Positions 50,833 through 56,484 of a DNA stretch of 64,000 bases are shown in pieces. The notes below the pieces were generated by a model. It saw only the letters and a list, made by a program, of their open reading frames with translations. It was not told where the DNA came from and searched no databases. The DNA lies in NCBI RefSeq assembly GCF_027497235.1, contig NZ_CP114902.1, positions 5,854,001 to 5,918,000 of the forward strand. The letters are read 5' to 3'. How positions within the stretch are numbered: position 1 is the stretch's first letter; every line of letters starts with the position of its first letter. Made by a program: the position numbers and the translations under genes. The stretch comes from Micromonospora sp. WMMD1128. Lineage in GTDB: Bacteria > Actinomycetota > Actinomycetes > Mycobacteriales > Micromonosporaceae.

Positions 50833-51486
50833 CTACGGGTGCGCGGCTGTCCCAGAATCGGCGGCGGTGAAGAGTCGGCGTAGTCCGGCCTCGTCGCCGC
50901 TGACGGTCGCGTTTCCGGCGGCGAGCGCGGCCGGGAGCGAACCGGAGCCGTCGAGCAGGGCGTTGAGCGTGGTGGGGTCGGTGCGCAGGCAGGCGTCCGC
51001 GCGCGCCGGCTCGCCCGGCTCGACGTCGATCCGGCCGTCCCGAACGCGCACCGTCCACACATGGTCGTCAAGCTCGACGCGATAGGTGGCCGGGAGCCTG
51101 TCGGGGGGCCGGGAACCGCGCAGGAACAGGAGCACCGAGGTCGCGCTGAGGTGGACCGGGGCCGGTGGCGGCGGGAAGCGCAGGCCCCAGCCGCCGAGCG
51201 CGAGCAGGACCGGCTCCAACTCGCGCCCGGAGCCGGTCAGCTCGTACACCGTCGAGGCCGCCGGGGCCGGAAGCCGACGCCTGCGGATCACCTCATGATT
51301 CTCCAGCTCGCGCAGCCGGTCGGTGAGCATGTTCGAGCTGGCCCCGGGCAGCGCCCGGTGGAGGTCGGAGAAGCGTTGCGGCCCGAAAAGCAGCTCGCGG
51401 ACGACGAGGAGTGCCCAGCGCTCGCCGACGACATCGAGGGCGCGGGCGATCCCGCAGGCGTCACCGTAGGTGCGGCTGGTCGGCAT
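50833..51486 (-). CDS. HxlR-type regulator with C-terminal sterol-carrier-like domain
   Basis: 217 residues. The N-terminus is an HxlR winged helix (ALDVVGERWALLVVRELLFGPQRFSDLHRALPGASSNMLTDRLRELENHEVIRRRRL). The C-terminal half (YRVELDDHVWTVRVRDGRIDVEPGEPARADACLRTDPTTLNALLDGSGSL) looks like an SCP2-type ligand domain. Such fusions are common in actinobacteria and may sense a lipid-like ligand. The ATG at 51486 is next to a palindromic operator (51501) shared with the divergent VOC gene. Confidence 0.9.
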   Translation of the reverse strand: MPTSRTYGDACGIARALDVVGERWALLVVRELLFGPQRFSDLHRALPGASSNMLTDRLRELENHEVIRRRRLPAPAASTVYELTGSGRELEPVLLALGGWGLRFPPPPAPVHLSATSVLLFLRGSRPPDRLPATYRVELDDHVWTVRVRDGRIDVEPGEPARADACLRTDPTTLNALLDGSGSLPAALAAGNATVSGDEAGLRRLFTAADSGTAAHP

Positions 51487-51500
51487 GCGAAAACACTACC

Positions 51501-51526
51501 ACTTGGTTGTTAATAACAAGTACGCT
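51501..51526. promoter_or_regulatory. HxlR operator and leaderless-type promoter of the VOC gene
   Basis: ACTTGGTTGTTAATAACAAGT (51501-51521) is a near-perfect palindrome (outer ACTTG/CAAGT, inner GTTGTTAATAAC). It is followed by TACGCT (51521-51526) seven bases before the VOC ATG, giving a -10 with no room for a ribosome-binding site. Confidence 0.72.
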
Positions 51527-51533
51527 CGCTGTC

Positions 51534-51920
51534 ATGAGCCAGCCAGTGGTGCACTTCGAAATCATCGGGACTGATCCCCAACGGCTACGCGGCTACTACA
51601 GCACCCTGTTCGGGTGGGAGTTCGACGTCGGCGGCCCGGTCGCGGAGTCGGTCTCCCGACCCGGTGAGTACGGCTTCACCGACCCCGCCGCCGGCAGCGA
51701 CCAGTCCGGCATTCCGGGCGGCGTCGGCGGCGGAGCCGACCACCGGCCGCACGTCGTCTTCTACGTCGGCGTCCCCGACGTGGAGGCCGCGCTCCGGCGC
51801 GCCGAGCAGTTGGGCGGCAGCCGCGCCATGGGCCCCGAGCGGGCGCCCGGGCGGGACCTGGTGGTCGCCCACTTCACCGACCCCGAGGGCAACCTCGTCG
51901 GCCTCGCCGGACCGGCATAG
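51534..51920 (+). CDS. VOC (glyoxalase/bleomycin-resistance fold) family protein
   Basis: 128 residues with one VOC repeat pair: VVHFEIIGTDPQRLRGYYSTLFGWEFDVGG (first beta-alpha-beta) and HVVFYVGVPDVEAALRRAEQLGGSRAMGPERAPGRDLVVAHFTDPEGNLVGLAGPA (second). The His/Glu metal ligands are in place. Function cannot be fixed; enzymes and sequestering proteins both occur. Divergent from, and probably repressed by, the HxlR regulator. Confidence 0.88.
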   Translation: MSQPVVHFEIIGTDPQRLRGYYSTLFGWEFDVGGPVAESVSRPGEYGFTDPAAGSDQSGIPGGVGGGADHRPHVVFYVGVPDVEAALRRAEQLGGSRAMGPERAPGRDLVVAHFTDPEGNLVGLAGPA

Positions 51921-52003
51921 TTCTCACTCGCCACCGTTTGCCGGCGGCCCCACCCGCCCTACTGAGCGAGCGGTCGGGGCGCGGACCGGGCTAGGTTGAC
52001 GCC

Positions 52004-52582
52004 GTGACCGCACCTGAGATCGCCGTCGCCGCGCCGGAAGACCGTGAGCAGGTCCTCGCCTCGTTGGTCGCCGCATTCACCAAGGACCCGGTCCTGCGAC
52101 ACCTGTTCCCCGACGACCCGACCTATCCGCGGTACGCGACCGCCTTCTTCGGGCACCTCTTCGACAAGCGGGTGCACAAGGGAACGATCTGGACGATCGA
52201 ACATGGCAGGTCGGTTGCGATCTGGGAGCCGCCCTCGGCCGACGACGGGTGGCCCGACGACAGACTCGCCGCCCAACTCCCGGCTGACGCGTTGACCCGC
52301 GTCCGCGCCTACGACGAGGCCGTGCACGCCGCACTGCCGGCTGCCCCCTTCTGGTATCTCGGGGTGTTGGGCACGCACCCGGACAGCGCCGGCCGCAGAT
52401 GGGGCCACGCGGTCATGCGGGCGGGGCTCGACCGGGCCGCCGCCGACGGCCTGCCGGCCGTCCTGGAGACGAGCAACACCGACAACGTCGAGGTGTACCG
52501 GCGCGCCGGCTGGGAGGTGGTGGACCGCTTCGCGGAGCCGTTACCCACCTGGATCATGCGGCTGCCAGCGCGGGTGCGGTGA
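52004..52582 (+). CDS. GNAT family N-acetyltransferase
   Basis: 192 residues. The acetyl-CoA region is WYLGVLGTHPDSAGRRWGHAVMRAGLDRAAADGLPAVLETSNTDNVEVYRRAGWEVVDR; note that the usual Q/RxxGxG/A loop reads SAGRRWGHA, so the pyrophosphate loop is slightly altered. GTG 52004 lies six bases after TAGGTT without a ribosome-binding site: probable leaderless start. Acyl acceptor unknown. Confidence 0.88.
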   Translation: MTAPEIAVAAPEDREQVLASLVAAFTKDPVLRHLFPDDPTYPRYATAFFGHLFDKRVHKGTIWTIEHGRSVAIWEPPSADDGWPDDRLAAQLPADALTRVRAYDEAVHAALPAAPFWYLGVLGTHPDSAGRRWGHAVMRAGLDRAAADGLPAVLETSNTDNVEVYRRAGWEVVDRFAEPLPTWIMRLPARVR

Positions 52583-52810
52583 AGGCCAAGTCAAGCGCAC
52601 CGTACTCAGCCGGAGGTTCGACGAGTTCCCGGATGCCGGTCAATCCGACTTGGGGGCAAAGGGATGCCAGCGGGGTTGTCGTAGCTCCCCGTCGACAGGC
52701 GGCCAGGAGGCGCAGAACGACGCCGGATCGGTGAGACCGAGTTGCTCGCAGTCGTATGCGCTGCCGGCGCCTTCGGGTCGGCCCCCGCCCAGTCCTTCAC
52801 GCGCTTGACA

Positions 52811-52836
52811 CTGCCGAAGGCCACGCCCTTCGGCAG
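52811..52836 (-). terminator. Terminator after the secreted-protein pair
   Basis: CTGCCGAAGG (52811-52820) pairs with CCTTCGGCAG (52827-52836), directly past the stop codon of the gene ending at 52838. Confidence 0.78.
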
Positions 52837-52837
52837 C

Positions 52838-53197
52838 TCAGCAGTAGGTCCAGTCGCCCCACTGATCCGTCGGGACGTTGCAGTTGCTGCCCCTGGCGAA
52901 AGTCCCGTTGGAGTTGTAGAACTTCACGGTCACGCTTCCCCGCCACCACCAGCCGTCGAGCTGGCCGTAGCCGTAATAGTCGAGCTGGATCGACGGGGAG
53001 TAGACCCAGTTTCCGTCCTGGTTCCACCCCTCCAGGTACACGAAACCGTACGACGGCCCGTTGTAGTTGAATGCGATCTGCTGGCCGTTCGACCCGGCGA
53101 AAGCCGGTGCCGCGGCGGCCGTCACGACGACCGGAACGGTGGCCGTGACCATGGCCACGCCGACCGCGAGCTTGCCAATCCTCGTCCGCATGTTCAC
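52838..53197 (-). CDS. Secreted small Cys protein, paralogue 2
   Basis: 119 residues. A Sec signal ends AAAAPAFA-GS, leaving about 85 residues: SNGQQIAFNYNGPSYGFVYLEGWNQDGNWVYSPSIQLDYYGYGQLDGWWWRGSVTVKFYNSNGTFARGSNCNVP...WTYC. It is rich in Tyr, Trp and Gly with a Cys pair near the C-terminus that may form one disulfide; the fold is probably all-beta. No family recognised. GTG 53197 follows GGGAAGGG. It is 16 bases downstream of its paralogue and shares NQDG, SPSIQL and WWW motifs with it. Confidence 0.75.
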   Translation of the reverse strand: MNMRTRIGKLAVGVAMVTATVPVVVTAAAAPAFAGSNGQQIAFNYNGPSYGFVYLEGWNQDGNWVYSPSIQLDYYGYGQLDGWWWRGSVTVKFYNSNGTFARGSNCNVPTDQWGDWTYC

Positions 53198-53213
53198 GTC
53201 TGTCGACCCTTCC

Positions 53214-53585
53214 CTAGCAGCCGTACCAGTCGCTGCCGCCCTGGTTCTCCGGCACCTGGCATTTCCAGTAGTCCCGACTGGTGCCGTCCAGGTTGTAGTA
53301 GGCGATCTCCACCTCGCCCTTCCACCACCAGCCGCTCAGCGAGCCGTATCCGGTGCCGCCGAGCTGGATCGACGGGGAGTGCACGTACTGCCCGTCCTGG
53401 TTGAACCCGTCAATCGTGGCCCGTCCCCAGGCGGGTCCCCAGGAGACATAGATCTGTTGCCCGTTCGAGCCGGCGAAGGCCGGCGCCGCGGCGAACAGGC
53501 TGCCGCCCGCGCTCAGTGCCAGTACCGCGGTGGTCGCGGTAACCAGCCGACCCAGCCTGGTCCGACCCACTCCTGCTGCTTTCAT
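53214..53585 (-). CDS. Secreted small Cys protein, paralogue 1
   Basis: 123 residues with signal peptide (cleavage after AAPAFA) and a mature part of about 84 residues: GSNGQQIYVSWGPAWGRATIDGFNQDGQYVHSPSIQLGGTGYGSLSGWWWKGEVEIAYYNLDGTSRDYWKCQVPENQGGSDWYGC. The mature start GSNGQQI and the core FNQDG-x(4)-SPSIQL-x(4)-GYG-x-L-x-GWWW-x-G are shared with the downstream paralogue. Two C-terminal Cys are present. The family is unknown to me; cell-wall binding, signalling or bacteriocin-like roles are all possible. ATG 53585 follows AAGGGCG. It lies on the host side of the tRNA-Thr attachment site. Confidence 0.75.
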   Translation of the reverse strand: MKAAGVGRTRLGRLVTATTAVLALSAGGSLFAAAPAFAGSNGQQIYVSWGPAWGRATIDGFNQDGQYVHSPSIQLGGTGYGSLSGWWWKGEVEIAYYNLDGTSRDYWKCQVPENQGGSDWYGC

Positions 53586-53770
53586 GGCATCGCCCTTCGG
53601 TGGATGTCATGGCCGATCCCGCGTCACCCAGAGTGTGTGAGGCGTTCGTATCCGTAGGGTATCGATCGGCGGTCACGCTTCCCACCCCTGATCGCCCACC
53701 TTCGCGCCGCGGCGGTTGTGCGGCACGAAGGCGCTGTCGAACGCCGCTGTCGTCGACCTCGAAAAACGGC

Positions 53771-53798
53771 GAAGCCCAGGCCATGTGACCTGGGCTTC
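53771..53798 (-). terminator. Terminator downstream of the tRNA-Thr
   Basis: GAAGCCCAGG (53771-53780) and CCTGGGCTTC (53789-53798), a perfect 10-bp stem, eight bases past the tRNA 3' end on the - strand. Confidence 0.8.
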
Positions 53799-53805
53799 CG
53801 TGCCG

Positions 53806-53848
53806 AGCCGCCTGACGGAATCGAACCGTCGACCTACGCATTACGAGT
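53806..53848 (-). tRNA. 3'-half tRNA-Thr(CGT) fragment, probable attachment site
   Basis: On the - strand: anticodon loop CTCGTAA (anticodon CGT), 3' anticodon strand TGCGT, variable loop, T-arm GACGG-TTCGATT-CCGTC, acceptor 3' strand AGGCGGC and discriminator T. The 5' half (which should begin GCCGCCT and end in ACGCA before the loop) is absent; the sequence beyond the anticodon loop is unrelated. This is the pattern left when an integrase inserts an element within a tRNA gene: the intact tRNA is rebuilt at the far end, and the fragment remains here. CCA is not encoded. Confidence 0.82.
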
Positions 53849-53955
53849 TGATCGGTGTGCCTGGTTACCTCTGGCACGGGCTGGCACCGTTGGCCGCCTC
53901 TCCCCTGCAAGAGGCGGTTTCGCCAGCCATTGCCAGTCAGTGCCATCTGCGGTAC

Positions 53956-53986
53956 TGCAACGCATAGTGCAACGGCGTGTGCAACG
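53956..53986. repeat. Three TGCAACG direct repeats, 12-bp period, next to the attachment site
   Basis: TGCAACG at 53956, 53968 and 53980, each exactly 12 bases apart. This short direct-repeat array is of the type used as integrase arm-binding sites. Confidence 0.55.
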
Positions 53987-53987
53987 G

Positions 53988-54275
53988 TCAGGGCTCGATG
54001 TCGGCGCCCGGGGCGGAGTCGTCGCCGCGATCCTTGTAGCCCCGCCAATACTGCTCCCGGGGTGCCCGGGCCACCGCGACGGCCAGGCCGCCGGCGACCT
54101 GGCGGGTGTTCACGACAACCGCGACGGTGGCGAGGATCAGGCCGACCACCGTGGCGGCGAAGGCGCGACCGCTGACGCGGCCGTCGACAAGGCCCAGGGC
54201 GCCGGCGACGGCGAACGCAGCACCGGCGGCGGTCAGCAGGATGTTGGCGGTGCGGGTCTTGCAGTGGTGTTGCAC
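53988..54275 (-). CDS. Small membrane protein of the integrated element
   Basis: 95 residues with two hydrophobic segments (about 10-31 and 40-58; ILLTAAGAAFAVAGALGLV and FAATVVGLILATVAVVV) and a polar C-terminus PREQYWRGYKDRGDDSAPGADIEP. GTG/ATG at 54275. It is the gene closest to the attachment site, where an excisionase or integrase might be expected, but no such motif is present. No family recognised. Confidence 0.6.
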   Translation of the reverse strand: MQHHCKTRTANILLTAAGAAFAVAGALGLVDGRVSGRAFAATVVGLILATVAVVVNTRQVAGGLAVAVARAPREQYWRGYKDRGDDSAPGADIEP

Positions 54276-54715
54276 GGGGGTGCTCCGATCTGTCGAGCAG
54301 GTTTGGTGATCGGAGGTCGGGGGCCCTCCAGCCGGCGGGACGAGCGGGCCGGCATCACCCTCCGCTATCCAGTGTGGCGCTTGATGATCGGCTCAGGCGG
54401 GAGGCGAGGTCGGGCGTGTCGGCACGGCTGGCTGCGATCAGGCGTGCACACCGCCCCTCCCCCCTGGTGGGTCGATCCCCCGGTTCCGTAGACGGGACCG
54501 GGAGGGGGTCCATGGTGGCGCAGTCGTCGATCTGGCGCGACCCTCACGCATCGATATCCTGCAATTTGCATGTCGGATCCGTGCAGCTTTGGGTCGGTAA
54601 TTGCGGTCCGGTAGGTGATCACTATTCGCTATATGCGAAATGCGGCGCGTGACATTCCCGATTCAGGTGGCCCGTCCGTACGCGGACACCTGGCCGATCA
54701 TCCCAAGATCGTCGA
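54276..54715. other. 440-bp gene-free regulatory region with palindromes
   Basis: No supported gene. It holds GATCCCCCGGTTCC/GGACCGGGAGGGGGTC (54475-54512, terminator-like), the perfect palindrome TGCAATTTGCA (54562-54572), TTCGC-TATAT-GCGAA (54626-54640) and a markedly AT-richer patch 54545-54650. Such features fit an operator/promoter or replication-origin region of the element. Confidence 0.5.
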
Positions 54716-55153
54716 TCACGAGAGCGTCAGCACCACCCGATCGGCCGCGTACACACCCCTCACCCGGCCACCCAGGCTGACCACCAGGACCGGCACCACC
54801 GCCCCCGGCTCGATGCCCAGCTCGGCCCGCTCCGCCTCGGTCGGCATCCGCGACCGGACCTGCGCGCCGCGCGGCACGGCCACCCGGGTCAGCTCCTGCT
54901 CGACGGCCACGCGCGTACCGTAGCCGCGCTCCGTGACGACCAGGCCCTCGTTGCGCAGGATGCCAACGGCGGCCTGGACTGCTGCCTTGCCCACGCCGTA
55001 GTCGTACCCGATCCGGGACTGCGCCGGCAGCAGCCCGCCCGCCGGCCACTCCCCGGCGGCGATCCGGGCCCGCAGCGCGGCGGCCAACTGCCGATGCAGG
55101 GGCACCCCTGAGTGCGGGTCGAGGCTCACGGGTCGGACGGTAGGGAGGGTCAC
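54716..55153 (-). CDS. GntR-family regulator with short C-terminal domain
   Basis: About 145 residues. Residues 10-75 are the GntR winged helix (VSLDPHSGVPLHRQLAAALRARIAAGEWPAGGLLPAQSRIGYDYGVGKAAVQAAVGILRNEGLVVTERGYGTRVA). The remaining 70 residues, EQELTRVAVPRGAQVRSRMPTEAERAELGIEPGAVVPVLVVSLGG, form a reduced effector region as seen in element-borne GntR proteins. GTG 55153 is my choice; ATG 55225 would overlap the upstream GntR gene. Probably part of the element's copy/transfer control. Confidence 0.82.
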   Translation of the reverse strand: MTLPTVRPVSLDPHSGVPLHRQLAAALRARIAAGEWPAGGLLPAQSRIGYDYGVGKAAVQAAVGILRNEGLVVTERGYGTRVAVEQELTRVAVPRGAQVRSRMPTEAERAELGIEPGAVVPVLVVSLGGRVRGVYAADRVVLTLS

Positions 55154-55193
55154 CCGGACCACCGGATCACCGGTTAACCGGTTGGCCGGTGAT

Positions 55194-55427
55194 CTACTCG
55201 CCGTCGCCTGTCCGACGGCGGACATACATACCCCGGCCCTGCCACGTCTCGATCAGGCCAGCCTCCTCGAGCACGCGCATCGCGAACTTCACCGGCGTCG
55301 GCGACACCTGGTACTGCTCGCAGAACTGGGCGATCGTGGGCAGCCGGTCGCCGGGCTTGAGCTGGCCGGTCTCGATCGCGGTGCGGATGTCGCTGATGAT
55401 CTCCCGGTACACGGGTGGTCTGGGCAT
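55194..55427 (-). CDS. Minimal GntR-family regulator (KorSA-like)
   Basis: 77 residues, only a winged helix: YREIISDIRTAIETGQLKPGDRLPTIAQFCEQYQVSPTPVKFAMRVLEEAGLIETWQGRGMYVRRR. In pSAM2-like integrative elements similar short GntR repressors (KorSA) control transfer and replication genes. ATG 55427 follows GAGGTAG. Its stop is 41 bases from the next GntR start; the two genes are tandem. Confidence 0.85.
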   Translation of the reverse strand: MPRPPVYREIISDIRTAIETGQLKPGDRLPTIAQFCEQYQVSPTPVKFAMRVLEEAGLIETWQGRGMYVRRRTGDGE

Positions 55428-55636
55428 GAGCTACCTCGGTCTCGTTGGCACCTCCGAGCCTGCCACCGTCGATCACGCAGCGTGTGTCCTAGGTTGACTT
55501 GGTGTACCAAGAGTCCTAGCGTCGGACGTGGCTGGGTCTCGTTGGCGCGGGCCGGGCCGTACCGCCGGGCCGGGTTGGACCCCCCGTGCCACCTCGGCCC
55601 GGCACCCTCGCCGCACCACCGGCTGGAGGCACCGCG

Positions 55637-55837
55637 ATGATCGAGCGCCCGCACGACGGCCCACTCCCACTCGCCCACCCCGTAGCGCACGGCCGGCCGC
55701 CGACGGCCGACGGGGACCGCGTCCCCCAGCCACCCCGCCCGCAACCGCCGGCCCGCCGGCACCTGCTCGCCGGCGGGATCGCCGCCGCCGTCGTCCTGGC
55801 GCTGATGGTCGCCGGGATCGCCGGATGGTGGGCGTGA
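55637..55837 (+). CDS. Tiny membrane protein
   Basis: 66 residues: Pro-rich N-terminus and one membrane segment (about 44-64, LLAGGIAAAVVLALMVAGIAGWW). ATG 55637 follows GGAGGCACC. It ends in TGA overlapped by the next start (GTGA). Confidence 0.62.
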   Translation: MIERPHDGPLPLAHPVAHGRPPTADGDRVPQPPRPQPPARRHLLAGGIAAAVVLALMVAGIAGWWA

Positions 55838-56013
55838 CCGCCATGTGCGACGACCTCGGCCAGCGGGGCGACGTCGCGGTGGGGGCGATGATCCTGGAGG
55901 CGCACCGCGAGTGCGGGGCGTGCCGGGCCGGGACGTGCGAGACCGGCGCCTACGCGGCCGAGCTGCTCGCCGAGCACCGCCGGGAACGGGCCGAGGCGCT
56001 CGGCCGCCGCTGA
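55834..56013 (+). CDS. Tiny Cys-rich protein
   Basis: 59 residues: TAMCDDLGQRGDVAVGAMILEAHRECGACRAGTCETGAYAAELLAEHRRERAEALGRR. Four Cys including CGACRAGTC suggest a metal knuckle. GTG 55834 overlaps the previous stop by four bases. A terminator (56021) follows directly. No family recognised. Confidence 0.6.
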   Translation: MTAMCDDLGQRGDVAVGAMILEAHRECGACRAGTCETGAYAAELLAEHRRERAEALGRR

Positions 56014-56020
56014 ACGCGAA

Positions 56021-56049
56021 GACGCCCCCGACCGGTAGTCGGGGGCGTC
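56021..56049. terminator. Bidirectional terminator hairpin
   Basis: GACGCCCCCGAC (56021-56032) and GTCGGGGGCGTC (56038-56049), perfect 12-bp stem, between convergent genes ending at 56013 and 56056. Confidence 0.88.
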
Positions 56050-56055
56050 GCTGCG

Positions 56056-56337
56056 TCAGGATGCCGCCTTGCGGACCCGGGCGAACCGGTTCCACACCTT
56101 CCGGCCGAACCGCAGCCGCGACCCCGTGCCCTTGCACCGGCGGCACGGCCGGCGGACCTTCCGGCCCTTCGGCTGGAACTTGCCGCGGCCCTCGCACTTG
56201 CGGCAGTCGGTGATCGGCCACCACCGGCACTCGGCGAGGTAGTAGAGGCCGCCGCCGAGCCCGAGCAAGGCGAGCCACAGCCACCAGGGCAGGCCGCCGG
56301 GTGAGGGGGTAGCGGTAGCGGCGCGAAGGGCGTCCAT
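56056..56337 (-). CDS. Membrane-anchored zinc-ribbon-like protein
   Basis: 93 residues: one membrane segment (about 18-36, WWLWLALLGLGGGLYYLAE) and a DnaJ-type CxxCxGxG pair, CRKCEGRGKF...CRRCKGTGSRLRFG, likely binding one zinc. The tail is strongly basic (GRKVWNRFARVRKAAS), suggesting nucleic-acid contact. It lies directly after the translocase repeat cluster, whose first two 8-mers fall within its N-terminal codons. Confidence 0.72.
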   Translation of the reverse strand: MDALRAATATPSPGGLPWWLWLALLGLGGGLYYLAECRWWPITDCRKCEGRGKFQPKGRKVRRPCRRCKGTGSRLRFGRKVWNRFARVRKAAS

Positions 56338-56480
56338 GTGGCCTCCAGGGCGGTTTTCGGGGGTGTACGCGGGCCTGCCGTCACCCGCTACCGGGCTGGC
56401 GTTTCCGCAGGTCTTGACGTGTGGGGCAGGTAGCGAAACGAGGTAGCGGGTCCGCTACCTGTAGCGGCAGGTCCGCTACC
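56308..56480. repeat. Cluster of 8-bp GGTAGCGG repeats beside the translocase gene (candidate transfer locus)
   Basis: GGTAGCGG or its complement occurs exactly at 56308, 56314 (+), 56385 (-), 56442 (+), 56452 (-) and 56473 (-), with one-mismatch copies at 56429 and 56460. 56442-56459 is a palindrome, and ACGAGGTAGCGG (56438) pairs with CCGCTACCTCGT (56473). TraB-type translocases recognise clustered 8-bp sequences in a cis-acting transfer locus, usually next to the traB gene; this array ends five bases from the stop of such a gene. Confidence 0.68.
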
Positions 56481-56484
56481 TCGT

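Larger units (their letters stand above)
53586..53987. other. Intergenic region with the integration junction
   Basis: Host side (53586-53805): the promoter of the secreted-protein operon and a tRNA-type terminator hairpin. Junction: tRNA-Thr 3' half (53806-53848). Element side (53849-53987): GC-poorer, with palindromic CTGGCA/TGCCAG and TGCAACG repeats. No protein gene is convincing. Confidence 0.65.

Noticed and set aside
53600..54491. Short + strand frames crossing the tRNA fragment
   Set aside because: They read through the tRNA remnant and a terminator and differ in frame; no start signals.
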